Of a stretch of DNA of 13,778 bases, positions 1 to 6,029 are shown piece by piece (the stretch's first letter is position 1; the number at the start of each line of letters is the position of its first letter). The notes beneath the pieces are model-generated. The model had not been told where the DNA came from. It saw only the letters and a program-made list of their open reading frames with translations, and ran no database searches. The stretch comes from a bacterium (lineage in GTDB: Bacteria; Hydrogenedentota; Hydrogenedentia; Hydrogenedentiales; SLHB01). The stretch covers positions 1-13,778 of the forward strand of contig JAAEQP010001324.1 in the NCBI GenBank assembly GCA_024231375.1, in the 5' to 3' direction. The position numbers were made by a program, and so were the translations under genes.

Positions 1-341
1 CTTGTGCGCCACTCTGCAAGGTCCATGGAGGTCAGAGGGATCTTCTTCCAATCGTTGACGACCATCAACCCAGGGTCGCCCGCATTTAGCCCAGTGCTCA
101 TGTGCCCGAAGAAGACGAAGACCTTGGCCTTTTGGTCCAGGAGTTCCTTGACCTCCTCCTTAGACTGGGCGTATCTCAGATGCTCCACCTCGAATCCAAA
201 CCCGCCCAAAACGTTGTCTGCGTTGGTTCTGGACCAGAAGGACGCATTGGCCAACTCGTCTCCGCCTTCGATGACAACGGCCCTCCCTCTCGTGAGCCTC
301 GCCACCAGTACCTGCGGCATGGCCAAGGGCGTTATCAGCAT
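1..341 (-). CDS. Unrecognised protein, 5' part only, runs off left edge
   Basis: An open reading frame starts at the ATG at 341-339 and continues past the left edge for at least 113 codons. The protein looks real: it alternates predicted strands and helices and has sensible composition. A hydrophobic segment (VFVFF, about residues 76-80) runs into GHMSTG, followed by GLMVVNDWKKIPLTSMDLAEW. That pattern of a strand, a Gly-His, then a short strand and an 'lt..dla' helix loosely recalls caspase-like or CHAT-type peptidases, whose catalytic Cys would lie outside the window. I do not regard this as an identification. No ribosome binding site is evident and the start lies 10 bp from the end of the RAYT element, so the N-terminus may have been cut off by insertion. 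The first in-frame stop upstream is the transposase stop at 368-366, so the exact start is uncertain. Confidence 0.5.
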   Translation of the reverse strand, partial: MLITPLAMPQVLVARLTRGRAVVIEGGDELANASFWSRTNADNVLGGFGFEVEHLRYAQSKEEVKELLDQKAKVFVFFGHMSTGLNAGDPGLMVVNDWKKIPLTSMDLAEWRT

Positions 342-350
342 ACTTTTAGA

Positions 351-379
351 AAACCTAGGGACAGACTACGGGTTTTCTG
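351..379 (+). repeat. Left inverted repeat of the RAYT element
   Basis: This 29-bp copy begins AAACCTAGGGACAGACTACG and ends GGTTTTCTG. It is the reverse complement of 1076-1103 apart from one extra T. It overlaps the 3' end of the transposase gene and supplies its stop codon. Confidence 0.9.
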
Positions 380-1040
380 TCTTTCGAGGCCTTCCGCCCT
401 TCTTGGGGCGCACGACGCGCTGTAGAAGTTGTTCGAGTTGGTCCAGGAACGTCGGTGACCCGCAGGGGCGTCCCGTGTGGGTGTGTTGGCGGATACGTTC
501 GCACGCGTCATCCTCTTCTCGCTCCTCATGCAGCCAGTCGGCCCAATCGTCAACCACGCCAGGCGGCGGGAAGTCCGGGGACAACAGCGGGTCGCTCCGC
601 AACCCGCAATGTGCCGCCGCGCTGGACCACGCGTAGTCCTCCGCGCGTTCGACCATGCCCGCCCGCACGGGGTTGCGCTCGACATACCGCACCGCCGCCC
701 ACAGATGCCGTTCGTCCATTGGACACGAGTGAAACCGGCCCTGCCATACATGCCCCGACAGTTGGGTGCGCGAGTTGAAGTACATCGCGTACACCGTGTG
801 CGCATCCCGCAACGCCAATCCGAGCGAATCCTCTCGCACCGGCACCGCCACCAGATGCACGTGGTTCGTCATCAAGCAGTACGCCCAGATCACCAGCCCC
901 CGTTTGTCCGCATACTGCTTCATGAAGCGCAAGTATGCATCATGGTCCCCGTCCGTCTCGAACACGTCCGCCCGCCGATTCCCCCGTTGCGTTACATGAT
1001 GCGGGAACCCGGGAACGACTATCCGTGCCACGCGACTCAT
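366..1040 (-). CDS. REP-associated tyrosine transposase (RAYT, Y1/HUH family)
   Basis: This 224-residue protein is a single-strand-specific HUH transposase of the TnpA-REP type. The metal-binding pair is H60-V-H62 in the motif TNHVHLV. The likely catalytic tyrosine is Y119 in YVERNPVRAG. GHVWQGRF (96-103) is also typical of the family. The acidic C-terminal part (about 165-190) and the basic tail PKKGGRPRK are also seen in related proteins. The start is the ATG at 1040-1038, only 35 bp inside the right repeat, with no clear ribosome binding site. The last four codons and the TAG stop (368-366) lie in the left inverted repeat. The protein appears intact. RAYTs are known to cut and join REP sequences, and the flanking repeats are its likely substrates. 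Confidence 0.93.
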   Translation of the reverse strand: MSRVARIVVPGFPHHVTQRGNRRADVFETDGDHDAYLRFMKQYADKRGLVIWAYCLMTNHVHLVAVPVREDSLGLALRDAHTVYAMYFNSRTQLSGHVWQGRFHSCPMDERHLWAAVRYVERNPVRAGMVERAEDYAWSSAAAHCGLRSDPLLSPDFPPPGVVDDWADWLHEEREEDDACERIRQHTHTGRPCGSPTFLDQLEQLLQRVVRPKKGGRPRKTENP

Positions 1041-1075
1041 GCGAATACACTAGCAGAAAAGGGGGCTACTCGCAA

Positions 1076-1103
1076 CAGAAACCCGTAGTCTGTCCCTAGG
1101 TTT
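1076..1103 (+). repeat. Right inverted repeat of the RAYT element
   Basis: This 28-bp copy begins CAGAAACCCGTAGTCTGTCC and ends CTAGGTTT. It lies 35 bp upstream of the transposase start codon. Its outer 10 bases, CCCTAGGTTT (1094-1103), are repeated in direct tandem at 1104-1113, which the left end lacks. Confidence 0.9.
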
Positions 1104-1119
1104 CCCTAGGTTTCCCTCA

Positions 1120-1140
1120 CTCCATTGATACCCAATGGAG
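1120..1140. repeat. Perfect 8-bp hairpin beside the RAYT element
   Basis: CTCCATTG (1120-1127) and CAATGGAG (1133-1140) are exact reverse complements around the 5-base loop ATACC. There is no T-run on either side, so it is not a standard terminator. It lies 7 bp beyond the tandem end repeat and could be a subterminal recognition hairpin of the element. It could also be an operator for the sulfatase gene. Confidence 0.45.
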
Positions 1141-1325
1141 ACAACAAGATCCCGCCAACGAGGCTTTTGCTATCCGGCGATGCGGGCACGGTTTCCCCAT
1201 GGGAAGCGCCGGGCATGAGGCCTCCTGGGAAAGGTGCCGACGCAAGGAACTGACGATTTCTCTTGCACATGGCATACCTGCCGTGCTACACGGATGGCGC
1301 TCTTGCCGGTGGGCTGCGAGCGGAA

Positions 1326-2648
1326 ATGAGGTGGATCGTGAATGTGTTGGTGATTGCGTGCGACACGCTGCGCGCGGACCATTTGGGTTGCTACGGGTAC
1401 GAACGGGCGACATCGCCCAATCTCGATGCGTTCGCGGCGGAGAGCGTTGTGTTCGATTCCATGATCGCGCCATCCATTCCAACGCACCCCGCCTTCACGA
1501 CGATCAATTCCGGCCAGTTCTCCATCACCCACGGCGTGGTGTCCCACGGCGGAAAAGAACCGCTGCCGCGCGGCATTCCCTGGCTACCCATGCTGATGCA
1601 ACAGGCTGGGCATACGACGTGTGCGGTCGACAATCTGGCCGACTGGCGGCACGGATTCGGGCGGGGGTTCGAGTTCTACGTCGACCCGTCGAGCAAGCGC
1701 AAACTGGCCATCAACTGCGACAATCGCGACATCAACCGTCGCGCCATTCCGTGGCTGGAGGCGCACAAGGACGAATCGTTCTACATGCTGATCCACTATT
1801 GGGATCCTCACACGCCCTACCTGCCGCCCCGCGCATACCGCACGTTGTTCTACCAAGGCGACCCCAACGACCCGGACAACCACAGTCTGGACGCCATGGA
1901 CGCCCATCCCTTGGGCAAGGCCTGGCGCGACACGTGGTTCTCGAAACTGGGTCCGCGCATCACAGACGCGGAGTACATCGCGGCGCTGTACGACGGCGAA
2001 ATACGGTATTGCGACGAGGGCATCGGCAAACTCCTGAAAGCCGTGGACCAATTCGGCTTGCGCGAGAATACGCTGGTGGTATTCCTGAGCGATCACGGGG
2101 AACTCATGTACCGGCACGGGGTGTTCTTCGACCACCACGGGCTCTACGAAGGAAACGTTCACGTGCCGCTCATCGTGCGGCATCCGGAGTGCTCGCCGGG
2201 ACGCGTTTCGGATCTCGTGGCCCATGTGGACGTCGCCCCAACCGTGCTGGACGCATGCGGCGCCCCGGCACCCGAAGCCATGGATGGCGTCAGCCTGATG
2301 CCGCACATGCGGGGCGAGGCGGCAGGCCCCGTGCGCGATTTCGTAGTGTGTCAGGAATGCACGTGGCAGATGAAGTGGGCGATTCGCACGCCCCGGCACA
2401 AGTTCATCCTGGCGCGGGAGCAAGACTTCTACGGCACGCCCATGCGCGAGCTATACGATCTCGAGGCGGACCCCCACGAGTTGCGAAACATCGTGGACGA
2501 GCAGCCGGAGACGGCCGTGGCGTTGGAAGGTCAGCTAGAGGGTTGGATTGCCGACAAGATGGCGCAGAACGAGTTGACTACTGACCCGCTCGTTGCCCAT
2601 GGCCTCACCCTGGGGTCCGCGTGGAAGGACCAACCCGCGGACGAATAG
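1326..2648 (+). CDS. Sulfatase-like hydrolase (alkaline phosphatase superfamily), Ser in place of the formylglycine Cys
   Basis: With the chosen start this is a 440-residue member of the sulfatase/alkaline phosphatase superfamily. The N-terminal strand and metal ligand are in VLVIACDTLRADHLGCYGYE (D13). The second metal pair is D256-H257 in FLSDHGELMYRHG. LVAHVDVAPTVLDACG and YDLEADPHELRNI are typical later motifs. At the active site the usual C-x-P-S-R reads S50-I-P-T-H54-P, so there is no Cys to become formylglycine and no following Arg. The protein may hydrolyse or transfer phospho- or sulfo-esters with an unmodified Ser/Thr nucleophile. The substrate is unknown. There is no signal peptide, so it is probably cytoplasmic. 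In-frame alternatives are TTG 1263, ATG 1269 and GTG 1338, the last preceded by AGGTGG at only 3 bp. I chose 1326 because the family usually begins a few residues before the first strand. It appears monocistronic and converges on the amidase gene with 13 bp between stops. Confidence 0.88.
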   Translation: MRWIVNVLVIACDTLRADHLGCYGYERATSPNLDAFAAESVVFDSMIAPSIPTHPAFTTINSGQFSITHGVVSHGGKEPLPRGIPWLPMLMQQAGHTTCAVDNLADWRHGFGRGFEFYVDPSSKRKLAINCDNRDINRRAIPWLEAHKDESFYMLIHYWDPHTPYLPPRAYRTLFYQGDPNDPDNHSLDAMDAHPLGKAWRDTWFSKLGPRITDAEYIAALYDGEIRYCDEGIGKLLKAVDQFGLRENTLVVFLSDHGELMYRHGVFFDHHGLYEGNVHVPLIVRHPECSPGRVSDLVAHVDVAPTVLDACGAPAPEAMDGVSLMPHMRGEAAGPVRDFVVCQECTWQMKWAIRTPRHKFILAREQDFYGTPMRELYDLEADPHELRNIVDEQPETAVALEGQLEGWIADKMAQNELTTDPLVAHGLTLGSAWKDQPADE

Positions 2649-2661
2649 CCGCGCGCTCCCC

Positions 2662-4389
2662 CTACTCGTGCCCGTCGAAGTGGACGCGTAGCGCGCTGAC
2701 GTAGGCTTCCGCGAACTTCTCCCGCCACCATGGCTCCGCCAACCACTTGCAGTCCGTGCCGTTGCACATGTTGGCCGTTTCCACAAGGACCTTCGTGGGG
2801 ATCTTGTTGTTCCTGAGCACGGCGGGCACGTACTGGGTCGTGCGGTTCTTGCGTATGACGTTGCGGATTGGATCGCTTCGGTCATGTCGCTTGATCCGGT
2901 GCTCCCCGAGTTGGTCCATCAACGTATCGGCGAAGTTGCGCGACAGGGCCTCGTCGCGTCGGCGTTCCGATGCCGTCGAGGTGAACGTCGCCCCTTCCTT
3001 GACCTCCTTCATGTGGCCATACTTCGACCCGGTCGAGGGTCGCTCACTGTCACGGCGGTACCGGGCGCCCGGGATGTAGATCATTGCGCCGCGAACTTGA
3101 GCGTTGAAGATGGCGTCCGTATGGATGCTTGTGAAGACCATCTTGCGCGATTCGGTCCCTCGCTTCAGTTCGTGTCGGTAGATTGAGTTTGCCAGGTACC
3201 ACCGCAGATGGGCCGAGGTCGTCGCATCGCCGTTCGAGTAGTTCGGGTGTGTCAGAAGCACCTCATCGGTATCGTGCGCGAACCGCGACGCGTTGGTTGG
3301 CTCGTAACTCTGCGACGGGTCGCGCGTGAGGATATGCACCTTCGCGGCCGTCTGAGTCTCCAGGATGCGCTTGATTCGGCAGACAATGTCGTAATTCAGC
3401 TCATCCTCGTAGAGCTTGTACGTACCGTTGACAGTGCTGGCGCCGTGATCGCGCCCGCCATGACCCGCATCCAGAACGACAACCACGCCTTTGAGATTGC
3501 GCGCCGACACGCGCTCGTCCTTCAACTGCCGCGCTTCCTGGATGACCTCCTCATACTCGCGCCGCTCGGCACTGCCCTCAGGCTGGTACGGGGCCGACAG
3601 CATGGTCACCGGGATGAGTATTTCAGTCCCGGGATCCATGTCGCGAACGTCCTTGATGCCGCTCACCTTCTGAATGGTCTTGCAGGCATCCAGGATGTCG
3701 TCGTTGTCGCGGAAGTCGGTGAACCTGACCACCACAGCCGTGTAAAGCGCTTCACCCTTCTTCAGCTTGTACGTGGCGTACTGCTCGCCCTTGCGGGTGA
3801 CGAACGACAGTGCCTCGGGACCCGCAATCTGGAAGTCCACGAGGTCGTCGGGCTCGGCGACCACGGCTGGGATACGATCCGGTGTGGGCTCCTTCATGAC
3901 GTCGAGCAACATGTCGGCGGGGAACAGTATGCGTTGACCACTCAGGAGCGTCATGGTCTTCAGGTGGTTGAGTTCGGCGATCTGGTTGTAGTGGCTGCCC
4001 TTCCCCGTGAGCCATTCGCATAGCGTCCACAGGGTCTCCTGATCGCCGGATCCCGAAAACCGGACCGTGTGAACCCAGCCGCTGCTGTCCACGTAGTCCG
4101 TCGGGAAGACCGCCAGAAGAAGACGGCGCTGGGTCGCAGGATTCAGGTTGACGAAACGAACGGCGATAGCGCCCTTACCAGCGTACACGCGCCAGTCCTG
4201 CCCCTTGGCGAGGAACTGCCCGAGATAGGCTTTCGCGGCGTCGCCCGCGGGCGGGCGGCACTCGAGGAACAGCATCCGGCCCTGATGGATGACGCAGTTG
4301 GCGCCGTTCTCCAGCGGGACCTCGACGGCCTCGCCTGCCGCCTCCATGGAGAGGACAGGAAATAACATGACAAGTGCAGCACAGAACAT
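2662..4389 (-). CDS. Secreted N-acetylmuramoyl-L-alanine amidase (Amidase_3) with LysM-like repeats
   Basis: This 575-residue protein probably cuts the amide bond between N-acetylmuramic acid and the stem peptide in the periplasm. The hydrophobic N-terminus (MFCAALVMLFPVLSMEAAG) is a likely signal peptide. Two LysM-like stretches follow: about residues 113-162 (LWTLCEWLTGKGSHYNQIA, then GQRILFPADML) and about 208-270 (KKGEALYTAVV, then GTEILIPVTML). The C-terminal catalytic domain starts near residue 303. Zinc ligands are H310 (LDAGHGGRDHGA), E328 (YEDELNYDI) and H423 (FTSIHTDA). The catalytic Glu is E537 (VLVETANMCN). All key residues are present. The domain has insertions compared with compact Amidase_3 proteins, notably between about 357 and 415. 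The start is the ATG at 4389. AGGAG lies 17 bp upstream, unusually far, and the in-frame codons just before the ATG would encode a basic n-region. The N-terminus is therefore less certain than the rest. Confidence 0.92.
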   Translation of the reverse strand: MFCAALVMLFPVLSMEAAGEAVEVPLENGANCVIHQGRMLFLECRPPAGDAAKAYLGQFLAKGQDWRVYAGKGAIAVRFVNLNPATQRRLLLAVFPTDYVDSSGWVHTVRFSGSGDQETLWTLCEWLTGKGSHYNQIAELNHLKTMTLLSGQRILFPADMLLDVMKEPTPDRIPAVVAEPDDLVDFQIAGPEALSFVTRKGEQYATYKLKKGEALYTAVVVRFTDFRDNDDILDACKTIQKVSGIKDVRDMDPGTEILIPVTMLSAPYQPEGSAERREYEEVIQEARQLKDERVSARNLKGVVVVLDAGHGGRDHGASTVNGTYKLYEDELNYDIVCRIKRILETQTAAKVHILTRDPSQSYEPTNASRFAHDTDEVLLTHPNYSNGDATTSAHLRWYLANSIYRHELKRGTESRKMVFTSIHTDAIFNAQVRGAMIYIPGARYRRDSERPSTGSKYGHMKEVKEGATFTSTASERRRDEALSRNFADTLMDQLGEHRIKRHDRSDPIRNVIRKNRTTQYVPAVLRNNKIPTKVLVETANMCNGTDCKWLAEPWWREKFAEAYVSALRVHFDGHE

Positions 4390-4520
4390 GGCCCAACGGA
4401 GACGGACTCCTGGCGCATGATCCGATCTGTCGCCTAGACTCGTAATGGCCCTATCTCTCCATAGCCACGCCTGGAGCGCTTGGTATCCGCGAGCGAAAAC
4501 CGCAACATCCAGGGGCAGCC

Positions 4521-4549
4521 ATAATACCGAAACACAATATACTTGACAA
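4521..4549 (-). promoter_or_regulatory. Sigma70-type promoter of the amidase gene
   Basis: On the minus strand, TTGTCA (4549-4544) and TATTAT (4526-4521) are separated by exactly 17 bp. Transcription would start near 4514, leaving a leader of about 125 bases before the amidase ATG. Confidence 0.6.
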
Positions 4550-4606
4550 GTAACGATTCTATCCTAGCAGAAGCCTTGTCCCGGTTAAAGCCCAATCGTG
4601 TGCTCG

Positions 4607-4664
4607 CAGCATCGCTTTCCAGCGCTTTCAGAGTAGTGCCTCGTAATGAAAGGGGACGATGCTG
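4607..4664. repeat. Long imperfect hairpin downstream of the PilZ gene
   Basis: CAGCATCG (4607-4614) pairs perfectly with CGATGCTG (4657-4664). Immediately inside, CTTTC (4615-4619) pairs with GAAAG (4648-4652) if the four bases GGGA bulge out. This gives 13 pairs around a 28-base loop. CTTTC occurs a second time in the loop at 4625-4629. It lies 70 bp past the PilZ stop and upstream of the amidase promoter. It could end or stabilise the minus-strand transcript, but there is no U-tract. It does not resemble the RAYT repeats. Confidence 0.45.
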
Positions 4665-4736
4665 GGGGCGGACTATTCACCGCCATGTCAAGAGTTAAGG
4701 CTGGGCGGCATAGGCTTCTGGAGGGGATGGAAGGGA

Positions 4737-5387
4737 CTAGACGTCGGCGTAGAGGTCGCGGAGGCGCGCCCAAATGTAGCGCGTGAGCGACTCGGTCATG
4801 CTGGGCTCCATCCCGAAAAAGCGCACGCCGAAGGTGCGCTTCACGTCTTCGGTGATGCGGTTTGTGGCGGCATTGTTGGCGTGGACGACGCGGCCCTGAA
4901 GCCGTAGCGTTGCCTCGCCGGGAAGAGACAGGGTCACTTCGATGGCTGTGTTGAACTCAAAGGGCGCGGTTGTATTGATCAACGCGCCGCCGCCGCTGAG
5001 GTTGATCAGCGCGGCGTCGTACCGGCGGATGTGGGCTTGGTCCTTCACCTGCACCGTAAGGTCGGTCGGCACGCGGCACGAATCGCGATGACGCGTGCGC
5101 CGCGCTTCCTCGGGACGGCTGAGAACGATGCCGTCCCCCGCCTGGTTCGGGCCGTTCACCACGACGCTACGGTAGGAATTGAACCCGCTCGGGTCGTGGA
5201 ACTCAAGGTCCACGGCCATGCCCTCGACGGGATAGTCGCAACCGGGGAAACTGACGCGCACGATGTCTCCGGCCACGTCCACCACGTCCACCATGAAGTG
5301 CTGCCCCATGAAGGTCAAGAGACAGCGATTGCCCTTGGTGATGTCCTTGGCGCCCTTTTCTTGTGTGGCAACGGCGTTCGGTTCCAT
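4737..5387 (-). CDS. PilZ-domain protein (probable c-di-GMP receptor)
   Basis: This 216-residue cytoplasmic protein has an N-terminal beta-rich region (about 18-90) resembling the YcgR-type PilZN domain. A C-terminal PilZ domain follows. The c-di-GMP motif RxxxR is met by R101-DSC-R105 in RHRDSCRVP, and the NxSxxG motif by N129-L-S131-GG-G134. Both key motifs are present, so ligand binding is plausible. The target could be motility, polysaccharide secretion or another envelope process, and nothing here decides which. The ATG at 5387 is chosen because AGAGGG lies just upstream at a normal distance. The in-frame candidates at 5417 and 5444 fall inside a good promoter. The gene is downstream of the Mla operon but has its own promoter, so it may be expressed separately. 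Confidence 0.85.
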   Translation of the reverse strand: MEPNAVATQEKGAKDITKGNRCLLTFMGQHFMVDVVDVAGDIVRVSFPGCDYPVEGMAVDLEFHDPSGFNSYRSVVVNGPNQAGDGIVLSRPEEARRTRHRDSCRVPTDLTVQVKDQAHIRRYDAALINLSGGGALINTTAPFEFNTAIEVTLSLPGEATLRLQGRVVHANNAATNRITEDVKRTFGVRFFGMEPSMTESLTRYIWARLRDLYADV

Positions 5388-5415
5388 CAGACTACCCTCT
5401 TCTTTGCGGATCTCC

Positions 5416-5444
5416 ATATTATCAGAAGGCGGGCGAACCGTCAA
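5416..5444 (-). promoter_or_regulatory. Sigma70-type promoter of the PilZ gene
   Basis: On the minus strand, TTGACG (5444-5439) and TAATAT (5421-5416) are separated by exactly 17 bp. Transcription would begin near 5409, leaving a leader of about 22 bases that contains the AGAGGG ribosome binding site. This position supports the start codon at 5387. Confidence 0.7.
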
Positions 5445-5464
5445 AAGATTTCTCTTGACTCAAG

Positions 5465-6019
5465 CTACAACCGGGCGAAATCAGCGGCGATTTGCGCCGC
5501 AACCTGGTCGAGTGCCTCGGATAGGGCCTCCACGACCGGTCCGGGGGCGGGTGCGCTTGCCGCAATTCGGGCTTCGTAGCTCCGGACGGCGGCCGGCTGG
5601 TCCCCCAGCCCCATTCCGTCGGGATAGAAGGCAACCCGGAGTTTGGCATGGGCCACGGCCCCCTCGGCGGTGTCGAGTTGTTCGAAGGCGAGCAGGTGGA
5701 CGGCGAGTTCCAGGGGGCGGGCGTCTGGGGCAGAGTTGGACCATTCCAGTTCGAGTTTTTCAGTGACGAGAGCGTCGAGGTCGCCGACCCATCGCGCCAG
5801 CGCGTAGTACTCCACCTCGGTGGGGCTCTTCTTGATCAGGATTTCGGGACGCGCCAGCGCCTGGGTCATGTGGACTCGTTCGATGTTTGCACGCCACTTC
5901 AACGGCGCGGCCGGTGTCGATGCCTCACTCATGTCGAGGGTGTAGTAGGCAGGAACCGGGGTTCGGGCGCACCCGGCGGCCATGGCGATGACGGTTGCGG
6001 CGAAAAGGGATCGTCTCAT
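5465..6019 (-). CDS. ABC-type transport auxiliary lipoprotein (PqiC-like)
   Basis: This 184-residue lipoprotein belongs to the ABC-type transport auxiliary family that includes PqiC. It begins MRRSLFAATVIAMAAGC, a lipoprotein signal with lipobox AAG-C17. YYTLDM directly follows, which is typical of the family. IERVHMTQALARPEILIK and YYALARWVGDLDALVTEKL match the usual 'l.r.eivvr....v.y....rWa..l...l...l' pattern. These proteins are thought to sit in the outer membrane and connect to MCE transporters across the periplasm. The gene starts 10 bp after the mlaD stop. Its AGGAG ribosome binding site overlaps that stop, so the two are almost certainly translated from one message. It is the last gene of the operon. 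Confidence 0.85.
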   Translation of the reverse strand: MRRSLFAATVIAMAAGCARTPVPAYYTLDMSEASTPAAPLKWRANIERVHMTQALARPEILIKKSPTEVEYYALARWVGDLDALVTEKLELEWSNSAPDARPLELAVHLLAFEQLDTAEGAVAHAKLRVAFYPDGMGLGDQPAAVRSYEARIAASAPAPGPVVEALSEALDQVAAQIAADFARL

Positions 6020-6029
6020 AGCACGTCTC

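Larger units (their letters stand above)
351..1103 (-). mobile_element. RAYT (REP-associated tyrosine transposase) element with inverted repeats
   Basis: A single transposase gene lies between two nearly identical inverted repeats, 351-379 and 1076-1103, giving a unit of about 753 bp. The repeats differ only by one extra T in a T-run of the left copy. The right end carries a further tandem copy of CCCTAGGTTT to 1113, and a perfect 8-bp hairpin just beyond it at 1120-1140 that may belong to the element. No target duplication is visible, which fits the Y1/HUH mechanism of this family. The high repeat identity suggests recent mobility or selection to keep the repeats. IS200/IS605-type elements have no true terminal inverted repeats, so these are better regarded as a REP-like pair flanking a RAYT gene. 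Confidence 0.75.
4390..4736. other. 347-bp intergenic region between the PilZ and amidase genes
   Basis: I see no credible gene here. It contains the amidase promoter (4521-4549) and a long imperfect hairpin (4607-4664), each listed separately. There is no T-run typical of an intrinsic terminator. A TTGACA on the minus strand near 4690 has no acceptable -10 partner. Confidence 0.6.

Noticed and set aside
4..636. 210-codon plus-strand open frame across the left gene and the RAYT
   Set aside because: It spans an inverted repeat and the 3' end of the transposase on the opposite strand. Its Ser-rich translation has no motif.
1263..1286. Candidate sulfatase promoter TTGCAC, 17-18 bp, CTACAC/TACACG
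   Set aside because: The -10 match is poor. I would not list it without transcript evidence.
1199..2584. 461-codon open frame on the plus strand overlapping the sulfatase
   Set aside because: It is a frame-shifted shadow of the sulfatase gene. The translation is rich in Arg, Pro and Gly with no recognisable motif.
5388..5444. N-terminal extension of the PilZ protein from TTG 5444 or ATG 5417
   Set aside because: These starts lie within the -35 and -10 elements of a well-formed promoter and would not be transcribed from it. They also lack a ribosome binding site.
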